Source: Shewanella acanthi (lineage in GTDB: Bacteria > Pseudomonadota > Gammaproteobacteria > Enterobacterales > Shewanellaceae). Taken from it: DNA of 64,000 nucleotides. Position 1 is the first letter of the stretch, and the number at the start of each line of letters is the position of its first letter. Shown one piece after another: positions 1 to 10,698 of the stretch. The notes beneath the pieces were generated by a model, which searched no databases, was not told the DNA's origin, and saw nothing but the letters and a program-made list of their open reading frames with translations. The stretch is from positions 806,001 to 870,000 of the forward strand of contig NZ_CP080413.1 in assembly GCF_019457475.1 (NCBI RefSeq). Reading direction: 5' to 3'. Made by a program: the position numbers and the translations under genes.

Positions 1-1
1 T

Positions 2-1018
2 GCCATGTCTAACAAAATGGGGGGTAGCGGTATTCTGTCTATCTATCTGGTGGGATTGTTCCTAGGGAATAAGCCGACACGAGCACGTCACTCCATCTTA
101 AACGTGCTCGATGGCATGACTTGGGTAAGCCAAATTGGGATGTTTTTGGTGTTGGGTTTATTACTGACGCCTTCGGATTTATTGGATATTTGGTTGCCGG
201 GGCTTGCCCTCGCATTCGGAATGATTTTCTTTGCCCGTCCTTTAGCCGTATGGATAAGCTTGTTGCCCTTTAAGAGTTTTAGCATGCGGGACCGCTGGTT
301 TATTTCTTGGGTGGGTTTAAGGGGAGCGGTGCCTATTATTTTGGCTGTCTTTCCTATGATGGCAGGCCTGCCTGGGGCGCAGATGTACTTCAACTTAGCC
401 TTCTTTGTAGTATTAGTGTCGCTATTGGTGCAAGGCGCATCCTTAACCACGGCGGCACGTCTAGCCAAGGTGGAATTACCGCCAAAGCCTTTACCTATTT
501 CTCGCTCTGGGGTTGAGATTTACCCGAGCAGCGAGTGGGAAGTATTTGTCTATCGTTTGAGTGAAAATAAATGGTGTATCGGTGAGCCCTTAAAACGTCT
601 TTCTATGCCCGATGATACGCGGATTGCGGCGGTATTTCGTAACCATAAATTGATGCATCCATCGGGCAGTACCTGTCTTGAGGCTGGGGATATTTTGTGT
701 GTGCTAGGACAGGAACAAAGCCTAGAGGCATTAAGTCAGCTATTTAGCCAAGCGCCTGAAACAAAAGACGTAACCCGCTTCTTCGGCGACTTTTTTATCG
801 ATACTGAAGTCAAGCTTGCCGATTTGGCACCCATTTATGGACTCGAATTAGATGAGGAAACGGCGGCCATGACGGTTGCCGATCTTGTATTGAGTCAACT
901 AGGGGCAAAGCCTGTGCTGGGGGACCAGTTCCAATGGCAATCCTTATATTGGGTAGTGGCTGGGTTGATTGAAGGCAGGGTCACTAACGTTGGTATTCGT
1001 CTCCCCGCAGAAGCCTAA
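2..1018 (+). CDS. nhaP2: K+/H+ antiporter NhaP2 (CvrA) family, C-terminal part, 5' truncated by window
   Basis: The reading frame is open from base 2, so the gene begins before the window. The first ~150 visible residues are the last membrane segments of a CPA1 cation/proton antiporter, including the conserved [13 protein letters not shown] segment. They are followed by a soluble tail of ~180 residues: a TrkA-C-like domain (around [15 protein letters not shown] to GDILCVLGQ) and a CorC-HlyC-like end. This order is that of NhaP2/CvrA, inner-membrane antiporters that exchange K+ or Na+ for protons; the E. coli protein is ~578 aa, so roughly 60% is seen here. It ends at a strong bidirectional terminator facing the convergent lpxL-like gene. 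Ion specificity cannot be read from the sequence. Confidence 0.85.
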   Translation, partial: AMSNKMGGSGILSIYLVGLFLGNKPTRARHSILNVLDGMTWVSQIGMFLVLGLLLTPSDLLDIWLPGLALAFGMIFFARPLAVWISLLPFKSFSMRDRWFISWVGLRGAVPIILAVFPMMAGLPGAQMYFNLAFFVVLVSLLVQGASLTTAARLAKVELPPKPLPISRSGVEIYPSSEWEVFVYRLSENKWCIGEPLKRLSMPDDTRIAAVFRNHKLMHPSGSTCLEAGDILCVLGQEQSLEALSQLFSQAPETKDVTRFFGDFFIDTEVKLADLAPIYGLELDEETAAMTVADLVLSQLGAKPVLGDQFQWQSLYWVVAGLIEGRVTNVGIRLPAEA

Positions 1019-1049
1019 TTCAACATCGCACGAGACTCTTTCACAAAAC

Positions 1050-1079
1050 AAAAATGCCAGCAATTTACTGGCATTTTTT
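1050..1079. terminator. bidirectional rho-independent terminator (nhaP2 / lpxL)
   Basis: An 11-bp perfect stem (AAAAATGCCAG / CTGGCATTTTT) with a 7-nt loop lies 31 bp after the nhaP2 stop. A-rich left and T-rich right arms mean it can serve the plus-strand antiporter and the minus-strand acyltransferase ending at 1134. Confidence 0.85.
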
Positions 1080-1133
1080 ATGGTGCTTCAATAAAATTTA
1101 CGCGGAGAGAGGCAACAAACTTTTGTAAAAGAA

Positions 1134-2072
1134 TTATTTATAAAGAGATTTGTCCTTAGGATCGGGACGGGTTTTAAAGCGGCGATGTAGCCACATATAT
1201 TGAGCGCGGTTTCTATCGATAATACCTTCGATAATCTTATTCCCACGTATCGCATCACTAAGCTCATCCTCGCCGGGGAAATCCTCAAGCGGCGGCATAA
1301 TTTCAATTTGATATCCTAAATCGCCCTCGGTGCGCTCAACAAAGAACGGCAGCACTTTGGCTTTACCCAACTTGGCTAGGGTAGTTGCGCCAGTAATAGT
1401 TGCGGCTTCTTGCACGGCAAAAAATGGAATAAATACAGCACTTGAGCGGCCAAAATCCTGATCGGCGGTATACCAAATCACTTCGGGAGCGCGAAGGCAG
1501 CGTACCATTTGGCGCAGATCCCGCTTAGGTACTAAGCCTTTGTTGGAACGCAGACGGCCTTTGACCTGCAGGTATTCCATTACAGGATTGTTATGGGGGC
1601 GGTAGACTCCCACACCCGGTTGGAATTGACCAAATATTCGCGCGCCCATTTCAAGTGGCAAACAATGTACAGCAAATAGAATCACCCCTTGTCCGGCATT
1701 TAAGGTGTCTTCAATGTATTCTTTACCAGTGATTTGCATATGTTGCTGCACTTTACTATCGCTCCACCACCAGGCATTGATAGTGTCGAAGATAGCTTTA
1801 CCGGTTTCTTCGAAATTGCGTATTAACAGCTGATCTCGCTCAGCCTCTGGCATATCAGGAAAACACAGTGCTAAGTTGCGACGGGCGGTGTGGGTGCGGC
1901 TCTTTGCGACTTTCATCGCGAGACGGCCAATGCCTTTTCCTAATTTCATTTGCCAAGCTAAGGGTAATAGCTGTGTGATACGCATCAAAAGCACGCCAAA
2001 CCACATTGGCCAGTGTTTTGGATGATATAAAGAAGATGAAAACTCTGCTTTCTCGACCACGAAATGACTCAC
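1134..2072 (-). CDS. lpxL: LpxL/LpxM-family lipid A acyltransferase (HtrB superfamily)
   Basis: This 312-aa inner-membrane protein has the family length (~306 aa). It carries the HX4E catalytic motif as HCLPLE at residues 136-141, and an N-terminal hydrophobic stretch at about 22-42. The family transfers an acyl chain from acyl-ACP to the Kdo2-lipid IVA intermediate. A GTG start at 2072 keeps the usual N-terminus; the ribosome binding site is weak. It diverges from hldE, which makes the LPS inner-core heptose donor, so the pair is an LPS cluster. The two gene starts are only 89 bp apart. Whether this is the laurate-adding (LpxL) or myristate-adding (LpxM) enzyme is not settled by sequence alone; LpxL is the better guess. 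Confidence 0.85.
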   Translation of the reverse strand: MSHFVVEKAEFSSSLYHPKHWPMWFGVLLMRITQLLPLAWQMKLGKGIGRLAMKVAKSRTHTARRNLALCFPDMPEAERDQLLIRNFEETGKAIFDTINAWWWSDSKVQQHMQITGKEYIEDTLNAGQGVILFAVHCLPLEMGARIFGQFQPGVGVYRPHNNPVMEYLQVKGRLRSNKGLVPKRDLRQMVRCLRAPEVIWYTADQDFGRSSAVFIPFFAVQEAATITGATTLAKLGKAKVLPFFVERTEGDLGYQIEIMPPLEDFPGEDELSDAIRGNKIIEGIIDRNRAQYMWLHRRFKTRPDPKDKSLYK

Positions 2073-2161
2073 TACTTTTTAAAATTACTGCTTATTCTAA
2101 CTCAAATTTCTCTAAAATTAGGTACAATCACGGTTTAATTTCTGTAAATGATAAGAGCGCT

Positions 2162-3592
2162 ATGAAGGTATCTCTGCCAGCATTTGAAAAAGCCAAAGTG
2201 TTAGTCGTCGGCGATGTGATGTTAGACCGCTATTGGGTTGGGCCTACAGGACGTATTTCCCCCGAGGCGCCAGTGCCTGTGGTGAAAATCAGTCAGGTCG
2301 AGGATAGACCGGGTGGAGCCGCTAACGTGGCACTTAACATTGCGACCTTAGGCGGGCAAGTGCAGTTGGCAGGTCTAGTTGGTAATGACGAGACCGCGCA
2401 GGCATTAACCTTAGGGGTGAGAACCCTAGGGGTTGAGCCACAGTGGCTGACCATTAACGATAAGCCGACCATCACTAAGCTACGTGTGTTATCGCGAAAT
2501 CAGCAGCTTATCCGTTTAGATTTTGAAGAATCTTTTGCTAAAGCCGATAGCGAATCTTTACTTAAGCAGTCAGAGGTGTTGCTCGACTCAGTCGATGTGG
2601 TCGTGCTGTCTGACTACGCTAAGGGCGCCATCGATAATCCGCGCGACTTTATTCGATTGGCTCGCTCCAAAGGCGTGAAAGTGCTGGTCGATCCAAAGGG
2701 GTCTGATTTTAGTCGCTACCATGGCGCCTCGCTTATCACGCCAAACATGAGTGAGTTTGAGGCGGTTGTCGGTACTGTGACCTCAGAAGCTGACCTGTTA
2801 GAAAAGGCACGTGGCTTGCTCACTCAGCATGAGTTTGATGCCATTTTGGTGACTCGCTCCGAAAAGGGGATGACCTTAGTGACCGCCAATGCGCCTGAGC
2901 TACACATTCCTACCGTTGCCCGCGAAGTCTACGACGTGACAGGTGCCGGTGATACGGTGATTTCGGCGTTGGCGACTTCCCTAGCTGCGGGTGCGGAATT
3001 ACCTCAAGCCTGTGCAATAGCAAACACAGCCGCAGGTGTGGTGGTGGGTAAATTGGGTACTTCTACTGTGAGTCGCATCGAGCTTATCGAAGCTTTAGCG
3101 TTGCATCATGGTGAATCGGGCTTTGGCGTGGTGAGTGAAGATCAACTCGCCTATGCGTTGGAGCAAGCAAGACTTCGTGGTGAGCGGGTCGTTATGACCA
3201 ACGGCTGCTTTGATATTCTCCATGCGGGTCATGTGAGTTATTTAAAGCAGGCTAAGGCCTTAGGCGACAGATTAATCGTTGCTGTGAATGATGATGCCTC
3301 GGTTAAGCGCCTAAAGGGCGAAGGTCGCCCTGTGAATCAAGTCGATCGCCGTATGGCGGTGCTTGCAGGTTTAGCTTCAGTAGATTGGGTCGTACCTTTT
3401 ACCGAAGATACGCCGCAACGTGTTATCGCCAGATTATTGCCGGATCTCCTTGTGAAAGGTGGTGATTATAAGATTGAGGATATCGCAGGTGGAGCAGAGG
3501 TGATTGCTGCGGGTGGTCAAGTTCAGGTGCTTGGCTTCGAAGATGGCATCTCAACCACGGCCATCATTCAAAATATCATGGCGAATCAGTGA
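2162..3592 (+). CDS. hldE: bifunctional heptose-7-phosphate kinase / heptose-1-phosphate adenylyltransferase
   Basis: This is a 476-aa two-domain enzyme, the normal HldE/RfaE length. Residues ~1-320 form a PfkB/ribokinase fold, with [15 protein letters not shown] near the N-terminus and the DVTGAGDTV active-site loop. Residues ~344-476 form a cytidylyltransferase-fold domain with [12 protein letters not shown]. Together they make ADP-heptose for the LPS inner core in the cytoplasm. An ATG 156 bp further upstream is in frame but would overlap the divergent acyltransferase gene and adds no family sequence, so I use 2162. The stop overlaps the GTG of the next gene by 4 bp (GTGA), which implies translational coupling. 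Confidence 0.96.
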   Translation: MKVSLPAFEKAKVLVVGDVMLDRYWVGPTGRISPEAPVPVVKISQVEDRPGGAANVALNIATLGGQVQLAGLVGNDETAQALTLGVRTLGVEPQWLTINDKPTITKLRVLSRNQQLIRLDFEESFAKADSESLLKQSEVLLDSVDVVVLSDYAKGAIDNPRDFIRLARSKGVKVLVDPKGSDFSRYHGASLITPNMSEFEAVVGTVTSEADLLEKARGLLTQHEFDAILVTRSEKGMTLVTANAPELHIPTVAREVYDVTGAGDTVISALATSLAAGAELPQACAIANTAAGVVVGKLGTSTVSRIELIEALALHHGESGFGVVSEDQLAYALEQARLRGERVVMTNGCFDILHAGHVSYLKQAKALGDRLIVAVNDDASVKRLKGEGRPVNQVDRRMAVLAGLASVDWVVPFTEDTPQRVIARLLPDLLVKGGDYKIEDIAGGAEVIAAGGQVQVLGFEDGISTTAIIQNIMANQ

Positions 3593-4416
3593 GCCTGATT
3601 ACATTCAGCCTAATTACGAGCCTGACTTGGGTGCCAATCGGTGACAAGCAGGCTCTGATTTGCCCTCTTACTGAGTTAACTCAGTGCCTAAAAAATCTGT
3701 CCCCTGTCGTTAGGGCGCAACTCCCCGCCTCGGAAACTGAGATTACTCAAACCCTAGGACTTCGTAGTGCTATGGTTTTACCCGTCGATGATAGTTATTT
3801 ATCTGGTTTTATCCTCGTTAATGAGCGAGAAACACCAGGGGTGCAATTAGCTAATATCGATAATGTTACCTATCAGCTTGATCTTAATGATCAATCCCAA
3901 TTAACCCTCTGGCATGAATTGGGGCACCTTGAGAATCAAGCGCTTCAAGGTGAGTTATTACCTTTAAAATTAGATGGTTATCAGCATGAGTGGTTGGCAG
4001 ATAGTTATTTGATTTGGCGAATAGCCAAGGAAAAAGGCAACTATCAATTGGCTTGGCAGCAGTACCACAGGCGTAATTTATCGGTATTAACAAATGAGAT
4101 ACAGATGTCTCATTGGACCAGTCCGATGATGATACAAGTGTTGACATTGTACCGCCCAGAGCAGCTTGCCAGCTTTGCTCACTATCGTGATTTTATTGCA
4201 GATTTTTATCCTAAGGCCACTCAATTATCCGCTGTTCTTCGTAAGGAATACTCGAGTTTGATACAACGAACTTTTGGCTCGAGTGTGCTGCAACCCCTTC
4301 CTGAATATCTGTTTTGGCGTAAACAGGGACTTGGCTTTTATTTAAAACCAACCTTCGAGCAAATCATGGGGGCGGAAAAGGCTCACCAATGGCTTGCACA
4401 AAACGCGATGTTATAA
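3589..4416 (+). CDS. unknown protein with HExxH motif, translationally coupled to hldE
   Basis: I do not recognise this 275-aa protein by name. It starts with GTG inside the hldE stop (GTGA overlap). Residues 1-16 are hydrophobic and could be a short signal or anchor. The only clear motif is HELGH at 109-113, followed 21 residues later by EWLADSY (134-140). The layout HExxH-x20-E/D suits a gluzincin-like zinc site, with H109, H113 and E134 or D138 as ligands and E110 as base. No other domain is visible. It may be a putative zinc peptidase acting in the envelope, given its coupling to LPS heptose synthesis; that role is inference. It could also be a non-peptidase that has kept the fold. Confidence 0.7.
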   Translation: MSLITFSLITSLTWVPIGDKQALICPLTELTQCLKNLSPVVRAQLPASETEITQTLGLRSAMVLPVDDSYLSGFILVNERETPGVQLANIDNVTYQLDLNDQSQLTLWHELGHLENQALQGELLPLKLDGYQHEWLADSYLIWRIAKEKGNYQLAWQQYHRRNLSVLTNEIQMSHWTSPMMIQVLTLYRPEQLASFAHYRDFIADFYPKATQLSAVLRKEYSSLIQRTFGSSVLQPLPEYLFWRKQGLGFYLKPTFEQIMGAEKAHQWLAQNAML

Positions 4417-4570
4417 ACTTGTAAATGAATGGCGTTCCTTTCTTAGTTTCAAACTGAACCTTAGCTGAACAAGAGCGAAATACACTTGTTTGACGTTATT
4501 TTGTAGCAGTATTCCCTAAAACGCTTTGGTAAGCTCTCCACCTAGAAAAATAAGAACGGGAGACTTTTTT

Positions 4571-5050
4571 ATGGCGAAGCGTTCGCGTGTTCAAACTGAA
4601 CAAACCATCAATCAGATCATGGACGAAGCTCTGAAACAAATTCTGAGCATTGGTTTTGAAAGTATGTCCTATACCACTTTATCTGAGGCGACAGGGATAA
4701 GCCGTACTGGCATTAGTCATCATTTCCCCCGCAAGAATGATTTTCTTGTGCGTCTTGATGCCCGCATTGGCGCAATGTTCGTTGCTGCATTAGATTTTTC
4801 TAGCCTAGAAATGCTGGAAACCACATGGATGCAAGCTATGCAGGATGAACAATATCGTGCTGTACTGAGACTGTTCTTCAGTTTGTGTGGTGGTGCCAAT
4901 AATGAAATTACCCTCTTCAGAGCGGTAATTACGGCACGTCAGCAAGCAATCCAAGAGTTGGGTTTAGCTGGTGAGAGCAAGATTAATGATTTACTCGGCC
5001 GAAGCGCTGTGATGTTGTTATCCAATTTTGAGATGGCCAAAGCCGCCTGA
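4571..5050 (+). CDS. TetR-family transcriptional regulator
   Basis: The protein has 159 aa. An N-terminal helix-turn-helix covers about residues 10-60 (LSEATGISRTGISHHFPRK, the TetR recognition pattern), followed by an all-helical ligand domain shorter than the typical ~140 residues. I choose the ATG at 4571, not the in-frame start 45 bp upstream, because a good GGGAG site sits 8 bp before it and the sequence from MAKRSR matches the usual basic TetR start. It lies alone between hldE's partner and the convergent pntAB. The ligand and target genes are unknown; autoregulation is common in the family. Confidence 0.85.
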   Translation: MAKRSRVQTEQTINQIMDEALKQILSIGFESMSYTTLSEATGISRTGISHHFPRKNDFLVRLDARIGAMFVAALDFSSLEMLETTWMQAMQDEQYRAVLRLFFSLCGGANNEITLFRAVITARQQAIQELGLAGESKINDLLGRSAVMLLSNFEMAKAA

Positions 5051-5076
5051 TGGTCTATGACTTTCTAAGATAATCG

Positions 5077-5100
5077 AAAGGAGCCTAGGGCTCCTTTTTT
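5077..5100 (+). terminator. rho-independent terminator after tetR gene
   Basis: The stem AAAGGAGCC / GGCTCCTTT has a minimal loop and runs into six T residues, 26 bp after the TetR stop. Its core GGAGCCTAGGGCTCC is identical to the hairpin at 5288-5313. Confidence 0.85.
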
Positions 5101-5287
5101 GTTGTTCGTGTTTTACTGCGTTTTAGCAGCCTTAATATTGGCTCTCGTTATGGTGCCACTGCTCACTGACATCATCTGACTTCAGATATCCAGTAATAAT
5201 GAGGAGTTTGAAAGTAGATTGCTTTGACTTTTCCCATAAAGCTTTTGCCTATAGTTTTGCATTAAGATTGGAGTAGACTGATAAAAG

Positions 5288-5313
5288 AAAAGGGAGCCTA
5301 GGGCTCCCTTTTA
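5288..5313 (-). terminator. rho-independent terminator after pntB
   Basis: The AAAAGGGAGCC...GGCTCCCTTTT hairpin shares a 15-base core with the terminator at 5077-5100. Read on the minus strand it follows the pntB stop by about 30 bp and ends in a T-run. The ~187 bp between the two hairpins shows no gene. Confidence 0.75.
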
Positions 5314-5342
5314 TGGCTTTAAAGATGTGATCCAATGCTTGA

Positions 5343-6827
5343 TTAAAGTGCCTTTAAAATCGCTTCCACACTGGCTTTAGCATCGCCGAACAGCATTTGG
5401 GTATTTTCTTTAAAGAACAGTGGGTTTTGTACCCCTGCATAACCCGTGTTCATTGAGCGTTTAAAGCCGATGACGCTATGCGCTTTCCAGACTTCGAGTA
5501 CTGGCATACCCGCAATTGGGCTGCCCGGATCTTCCATCGCCGCCGGGTTAACCGTATCGTTGGCGCCAATCACCAGCACGACATCGGTATCGCTAAAGTC
5601 TTCGTTGATCTCGTCCATTTCGAGCACGATATCGTAGGGTACTTTGGCTTCTGCCAGCAATACGTTCATATGACCCGGCAGACGACCCGCAACAGGGTGA
5701 ATACCAAAGCGGACTTTGACGCCGCGATCACGAAGCTTTTGGGTGATTTCAGCTACAGGATATTGCGCCTGTGCTACCGCCATACCATAACCTGGAGTGA
5801 TGATGACTGAAGTGGCGTTTTTCAGCATATCAGCCACATCTTCGGCGTTGGTCTCACGGTATTCGCCCATTTCTTCATCGCCAGTTGAGGCTACACCGTC
5901 GCTACCAAAGCCACCTGCGATAACAGAGATAAACGAGCGGTTCATTGCCTTACACATGATGTAAGACAGAATTGCACCCGATGAGCCCACCAGTGCGCCG
6001 GTTACGATAAGCAAATCGTTTGATAGCATAAAGCCCGCTGCTGCCGCTGCCCAACCCGAGTAGGAGTTCAGCATTGACACGACCACTGGCATATCAGCGC
6101 CGCCGATTGAGGCCACTAAATGCCAGCCAAAGGCGAAGGCAATCATGGTCATCAGTAGCAGGGCTGGCATAGTGCCGCCAGTTTGTACGAAGTACACCAG
6201 CAGAGCCAAAGACACTAACACTGCAACGAGGTTAAGTTTATGGCGATGTGGCAGCATCAAAGGTTTTGAGGAAATCAATCCGCGCAGTTTACCAAAGGCC
6301 ACTATAGAGCCTGTGAAGGTGACCGCACCGATAAAGATCCCGAGGAACACTTCGACTAAGTGAATGTTAAGCATTGCGCCCGTGAGGTGAGCTTTGTCGG
6401 CGGCCTTGGCCGCTTCGCTTAGTGCATCGTGCACAGCCGCTAAGGTGGAGTTAATGTCGCCTCCAACGGCTACAACCACCTGTGAAACTTGCTCGGGGTG
6501 TAAATCGATAAAGCTGTTGAAACCCACCAATACGGCGGCCATACCTACGAAGCTGTGCAGTACGGCAACCAGTTCTGGCATTTCCGTCATTTCAACTTTG
6601 CGAGCGAGGAACACACCAATGGCACCACCTATCACCATGGCAACGATAATCCAAGCGACGCCGTTGGTGTCGGGGTTAAAAATGGTCGCGAGCAGGGCAA
6701 TGGCCATACCCGTGATACCGAATAAATTGCCGTGTTTGGCCGTTTCCTGTTTCGACAATCCAGCGAGACTGAAGATAAAGAGCACGGCGGCAATAATGTA
6801 AGCTGCTGTTACCAGTCCTTGAGACAC
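5343..6827 (-). CDS. pntB: NAD(P) transhydrogenase subunit beta
   Basis: This 494-aa inner-membrane subunit forms, with PntA, the proton-translocating transhydrogenase that makes NADPH from NADH. Membrane helices fill about residues 1-290. The C-terminal third is the NADP(H)-binding domain III, with [41 protein letters not shown] and [14 protein letters not shown]. Against the E. coli protein (462 aa, from memory) it is ~32 residues longer. The excess sits in one place, an Ala/Asp-rich insertion at about residues 104-150 between two early helices. The gene starts 11 bp after the pntA stop, so the two form one operon. Confidence 0.96.
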   Translation of the reverse strand: MSQGLVTAAYIIAAVLFIFSLAGLSKQETAKHGNLFGITGMAIALLATIFNPDTNGVAWIIVAMVIGGAIGVFLARKVEMTEMPELVAVLHSFVGMAAVLVGFNSFIDLHPEQVSQVVVAVGGDINSTLAAVHDALSEAAKAADKAHLTGAMLNIHLVEVFLGIFIGAVTFTGSIVAFGKLRGLISSKPLMLPHRHKLNLVAVLVSLALLVYFVQTGGTMPALLLMTMIAFAFGWHLVASIGGADMPVVVSMLNSYSGWAAAAAGFMLSNDLLIVTGALVGSSGAILSYIMCKAMNRSFISVIAGGFGSDGVASTGDEEMGEYRETNAEDVADMLKNATSVIITPGYGMAVAQAQYPVAEITQKLRDRGVKVRFGIHPVAGRLPGHMNVLLAEAKVPYDIVLEMDEINEDFSDTDVVLVIGANDTVNPAAMEDPGSPIAGMPVLEVWKAHSVIGFKRSMNTGYAGVQNPLFFKENTQMLFGDAKASVEAILKAL

Positions 6828-6838
6828 GTTATACCCCC

Positions 6839-8365
6839 TTAATCTTTACGGAACATCTTCAGCATGCGCTGAGTGACGGTGAAACCGCCAAAGATGTTAA
6901 TACTGGCGATCAGCACGGCAATAAATGCCAGTACAGTGACCAAGGTAGACCCTTGACCAATCTGCAATAGTGCGCCGACCACGATAATGCCTGAAATTGC
7001 GTTAGTCACTGACATCAATGGCGTATGCAGTGAGTGGGACACGTTCCACACCACGTAATAGCCAACTACGCAAGACAGGATAAATACCGTAAAGTGGGAT
7101 AAAAACTCTGCTGGCGCGACCGAAGCCACGGCGGCAAATCCTGCGGCCCCAAGTGCGGCAAGGATATATTTGAGTTTCGATGGTGGTTTCGCTTCCGCTT
7201 TTTTTGCTTCGACCTTAGCGGCAGGTTTAGCAGGTGCTGCCGAAACTGAAATCGCTGGTGGCGGGAAGGTGACTTCGCCTTCTTTAACTACTGTCATATT
7301 ACGCATCACCACATCATCAAAATTGATGCTGGCAATGCCGTTTTTCTCTTTGCACATTAACTTCATCAGGTTGACGAGGTTAGTGCCATAGAGCTGAGAA
7401 GACTGCGCAGGTAAACGGCCTGGAAGGTCGGTAAAGCCAATCACCTTAACACCGTTGTCGGTGACAAACAGTTCGCTTGGCTGAGTGTATTCACAGTTTC
7501 CGCCAGCTTGCGCCGCCATATCGACGATCACAGAGCCGCTCTTCATGCTATCAACCATTTCCTTGGTAATAAGCTTAGGCGCAGGACGACCTGGAATAAG
7601 CGCCGTGGTAATAATGATGTCGACTTCTTTGGCCTGCTCGGCAAACAGCGCCATTTCGGCGGCAATAAATTCCTCGGACATGGTTTTGGCATATCCATCC
7701 GATGAACTGCCATCTTCATTGGTGAAATCAAGCTTTAAGAATTGACCACCCATGGATTCGATTTGCTCGGCCACTTCTAGGCGGGTATCGAAGGCGCGAA
7801 CAATGGCACCTAATGATCCAGCAGTGCCAATAGCAGCAAGGCCGGCGACGCCAGCACCAATCACGAGTACTTTTGCCGGTGGTACTTTACCTGCGGCGGT
7901 AATTTGGCCGGTAAAGAAACGGCCAAAGTGATGCGCGGCCTCAACCACAGCGCGATAACCGCCGATGTTAGCCATCGATGAAAGCGCATCTAAAGACTGG
8001 GCGCGGGAAATACGCGGCACCATGTCCATGGCCATCACATTAATATTGCGTTTTGACAGTGTCTCAATCAACGCCGGATTTTGTGCCGGCCAGATAAAAC
8101 TAATAAGGGTTGCGCCTTCTTTAATTTGCTCAATTTCGGCGTCTGTGGGGGCGTTGACTTTAAAAATCAAATCCGCTTGCCAAACCTCGGGTGTGATACT
8201 CGCTCCGGCCGCGACATAGGCGGCATCATCGAAACTTGATAGCAGACCCGCATTTGACTCAACGGCAACTTCAAAGCCGAGTTTTTTAAGTTGTTCGACG
8301 GTGGCTGGGGTCGCGGCGACCCGAGTCTCACCGACGAGACTCTCTCTCGGTATTCCAATCTGCAT
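6839..8365 (-). CDS. pntA: NAD(P) transhydrogenase subunit alpha
   Basis: This 508-aa protein is of normal length. It has an N-terminal NAD(H)-binding domain I (residues ~1-375) with the [18 protein letters not shown] dinucleotide-binding loop and the IPGRPAP segment. A Lys/Ala-rich linker (about 375-395) leads to C-terminal membrane helices. It binds NADH on the cytoplasmic side of the inner membrane and passes hydride to NADP+ bound by PntB. An AGGGAG ribosome site lies 5 bp before the ATG at 8365. It is the first gene of the pntAB operon and divergent from cysJ. NADPH made here could feed CysJ, but no shared regulation is visible. Confidence 0.96.
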   Translation of the reverse strand: MQIGIPRESLVGETRVAATPATVEQLKKLGFEVAVESNAGLLSSFDDAAYVAAGASITPEVWQADLIFKVNAPTDAEIEQIKEGATLISFIWPAQNPALIETLSKRNINVMAMDMVPRISRAQSLDALSSMANIGGYRAVVEAAHHFGRFFTGQITAAGKVPPAKVLVIGAGVAGLAAIGTAGSLGAIVRAFDTRLEVAEQIESMGGQFLKLDFTNEDGSSSDGYAKTMSEEFIAAEMALFAEQAKEVDIIITTALIPGRPAPKLITKEMVDSMKSGSVIVDMAAQAGGNCEYTQPSELFVTDNGVKVIGFTDLPGRLPAQSSQLYGTNLVNLMKLMCKEKNGIASINFDDVVMRNMTVVKEGEVTFPPPAISVSAAPAKPAAKVEAKKAEAKPPSKLKYILAALGAAGFAAVASVAPAEFLSHFTVFILSCVVGYYVVWNVSHSLHTPLMSVTNAISGIIVVGALLQIGQGSTLVTVLAFIAVLIASINIFGGFTVTQRMLKMFRKD

Positions 8366-8780
8366 GCTTACTCCCTGGTGGTTTATATTCTAGTTCCGCA
8401 TGAGTATGTTCTGTTGCTATGCCTAGGTAGGGCTAGGCCGCGGTTCAGAATGAACTCGTTTTAACGTGCGATAATTCGCGCATTCAATCTTGGTTGGAAA
8501 TCTATGGATTACACAGACTTCACAGCGAGCAACAGGAGGTCACTGTACGGCAGGCTCGTCACCATTTTGGCAATACTTTTTTTCGACACAAGCTCATATT
8601 TCTAAAGCTGGTCGATTAAGCACTGGTCGGATCAAAAAATTTTAACCAGTGCACACTTTTGTAGCTTAATTTTCATCCTTTGTATATTCCAAAATGTAAT
8701 TAAAAATTAAATTTTATTCTTTTTTGCTTTTCTGTAACCAAGATAAGCTGATGACCATTACACTGTCATAGGGCTGTCAC
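8366..8780. other. divergent intergenic region, pntA / cysJ (415 bp)
   Basis: This region must hold the pntAB promoter (minus) and the cysJIH promoter (plus). The cysJ-proximal half (about 8630-8730) is strongly A+T rich, as expected for a CysB-type activator region, but I can define no CysB site with confidence. A 33-codon ORF (8504-8605, plus) is present without convincing ribosome-site support. No RNA gene was recognised. Confidence 0.5.
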
Positions 8781-10589
8781 ATGTCGTTAACTGAACTTTC
8801 ATCTCTGGCTTCGCCGCTGTCGCAACCGCAGGTCGAAAAGCTAAAACAACTCACTGCTGAATTAAACCCTGTGCAACTGGCTTGGGTCAGTGGCTATTTG
8901 GCTGCAACTGCCAATGCTGGCTTGGTGCCAAATGCTAGTGCTGTGACTGGTGTCGCCCAAACGACTGGGGCGCAAAGTGTAACGATTCTCTATGGCAGCC
9001 AAACGGGTAACGGCCGCGGTATTGCTAAAGCCCTTGCAGAGAAAGCAACGGCTCAGGGGTATAGCGTGAACCTTGCTTCGATGGGCGAATATAATGTCCG
9101 CCAACTCAAACAGGAATCCGTATTACTGCTAGTGGTGAGCACCCACGGTGAAGGTGAGGCGCCTGACGATGCGATTGAATTACATAAGTTCTTAGCTTCT
9201 AAGCGCGCGCCGCAATTAGCGGACTTACATTATTCAGTGTTGGCGCTGGGGGATTCGAGCTACGAGTTTTTCTGCCAAACGGGTAAGGATTTTGATTCGC
9301 GCCTTCAAGCCCTTGGCGCTAAATCATTATTGCCGCTGGTTGAATGCGATGTGGACTATGAAGCCGCAGCGGGTCAGTGGCATGCGGATGTGTTAGCTGC
9401 GGTAAAACCGCTGTTAGGTTCACAGGTTATTAGTGCACAAGCCAATTCGGTAACGAGTGCGACGGCTGAAAGTGAATTTACCAAGCAAAACCCCTATAGC
9501 GCTGAGGTTTTAATTAGCCAAAAAATTACCGGTCGTGATTCAGACCGAGATGTTCGCCACGTTGAAATTGATTTAGGCGAATCGGGTTTAAGCTATCAAG
9601 CGGGTGATGCTCTCGGTGTTTGGTTTAATAACAGCGAAGTGTTAGTCGATGAAATCCTTAACGGACTGTCATTGAGTGCCGATACGCAGGTGACTCTTGG
9701 CGAGCAATCCTTAAGCCTTAAACAGGCTCTAATTGAGAAGAAAGAGCTGACCCAGTTATATCCCGGGCTGGTTAAAGCCTGGGCAGAACTCAGCGAAAAT
9801 GCTGAGTTACTGACTTTAAGCGAAGATAAAGAGCTGGTGCGTCAGTTTATTTTGCGCCACCAATTTGCCGATTTAGTTGCTCAGTATCCGGTTAATGAAA
9901 GCCTTGATGCCGACAAGTTATTGAGTGTACTGCGCCCACTGACCCCAAGACTCTATTCGATAGCCTCAAGCCAAAGCGAAGTGGATACCGAAGTGCATTT
10001 AACGGTTGCACTAGTAGAAGATGAGCGTAATGGTTATGCCCGTTTTGGCGGCGCGTCACAATTCTTGGCTCAAGCGCAAGAGGGAACAGAAGTTAAGATT
10101 TACGTTGAGCCTAACAAGAATTTCCGCCTACCCGAAGATGCTGAAACGCCAGTGATTATGATTGGCCCTGGCACAGGTGTTGCGCCGTTTCGCGCCTTTA
10201 TGCAGGAGCGCGTTGCCCAAGGTATCAAGGGCAATAGCTGGTTATTCTTCGGCAATCCACATTTCGAACAGGACTTTCTCTATCAAACTGAGTGGCAGCA
10301 ATACCTCAAAAATGGCGATTTAAGTCGAATTGATGTGGCATTTTCGCGGGATCAGGACCATAAAATTTATGTGCAACATCGCCTAAAAGAGCAAGGACAA
10401 GCCCTGTGGCAATGGCTGCAAAATGGCGCACATCTCTATATTTGTGGAGATGCCGAACGTATGGCGAAGGATGTACACCAAGCCCTGTTAGAGGTTGCCG
10501 TTGAATTTGGTGGCATGACCTTGGAGGCCGCAGAGGAATATTTTGAAACCCTTCGCAGCAATAAACGTTACCAAAAAGACGTGTACTAA
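8781..10589 (+). CDS. cysJ: sulfite reductase [NADPH] flavoprotein alpha subunit
   Basis: This 602-aa flavoprotein is of normal length. It takes electrons from NADPH through FAD and FMN to the haemoprotein CysI for six-electron reduction of sulfite to sulfide. A flavodoxin domain begins at the FMN loop YGSQTGNGRG (71-80). The FAD-binding RLYSIAS motif is near residue 390, the NADPH-binding GPGTGVAPFRAF is near 460, and the C-terminus KRYQKDVY is the family's conserved tail. It opens the cysJIH operon. CysB control is expected from family knowledge but not shown by the sequence. Confidence 0.97.
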   Translation: MSLTELSSLASPLSQPQVEKLKQLTAELNPVQLAWVSGYLAATANAGLVPNASAVTGVAQTTGAQSVTILYGSQTGNGRGIAKALAEKATAQGYSVNLASMGEYNVRQLKQESVLLLVVSTHGEGEAPDDAIELHKFLASKRAPQLADLHYSVLALGDSSYEFFCQTGKDFDSRLQALGAKSLLPLVECDVDYEAAAGQWHADVLAAVKPLLGSQVISAQANSVTSATAESEFTKQNPYSAEVLISQKITGRDSDRDVRHVEIDLGESGLSYQAGDALGVWFNNSEVLVDEILNGLSLSADTQVTLGEQSLSLKQALIEKKELTQLYPGLVKAWAELSENAELLTLSEDKELVRQFILRHQFADLVAQYPVNESLDADKLLSVLRPLTPRLYSIASSQSEVDTEVHLTVALVEDERNGYARFGGASQFLAQAQEGTEVKIYVEPNKNFRLPEDAETPVIMIGPGTGVAPFRAFMQERVAQGIKGNSWLFFGNPHFEQDFLYQTEWQQYLKNGDLSRIDVAFSRDQDHKIYVQHRLKEQGQALWQWLQNGAHLYICGDAERMAKDVHQALLEVAVEFGGMTLEAAEEYFETLRSNKRYQKDVY

Positions 10590-10698
10590 CCCTAAGTGCT
10601 ATCAATAAATTTTTTATGATTGCAGCAGCGACTGATTGCAGTCATTGAACTGAATACCAAGGCAAATGTCCTTCCCAAAGAGCGTGGTAGAGAACAGC

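Noticed and set aside
2006..2161. Earlier in-frame start for hldE
   Set aside because: It overlaps the divergent lpxL-like gene and lengthens the protein beyond the family.
5446..6801. Plus-strand ORFs opposite pntB
   Set aside because: They are antisense shadows of a clear gene, rich in Ser/Thr/Ala without recognisable domains.
8504..8605. 33-codon ORF in the pntA-cysJ gap
   Set aside because: Its ribosome site is weak, an internal AGGAGGT does not lead to a start codon, and the peptide has no leader-like feature.
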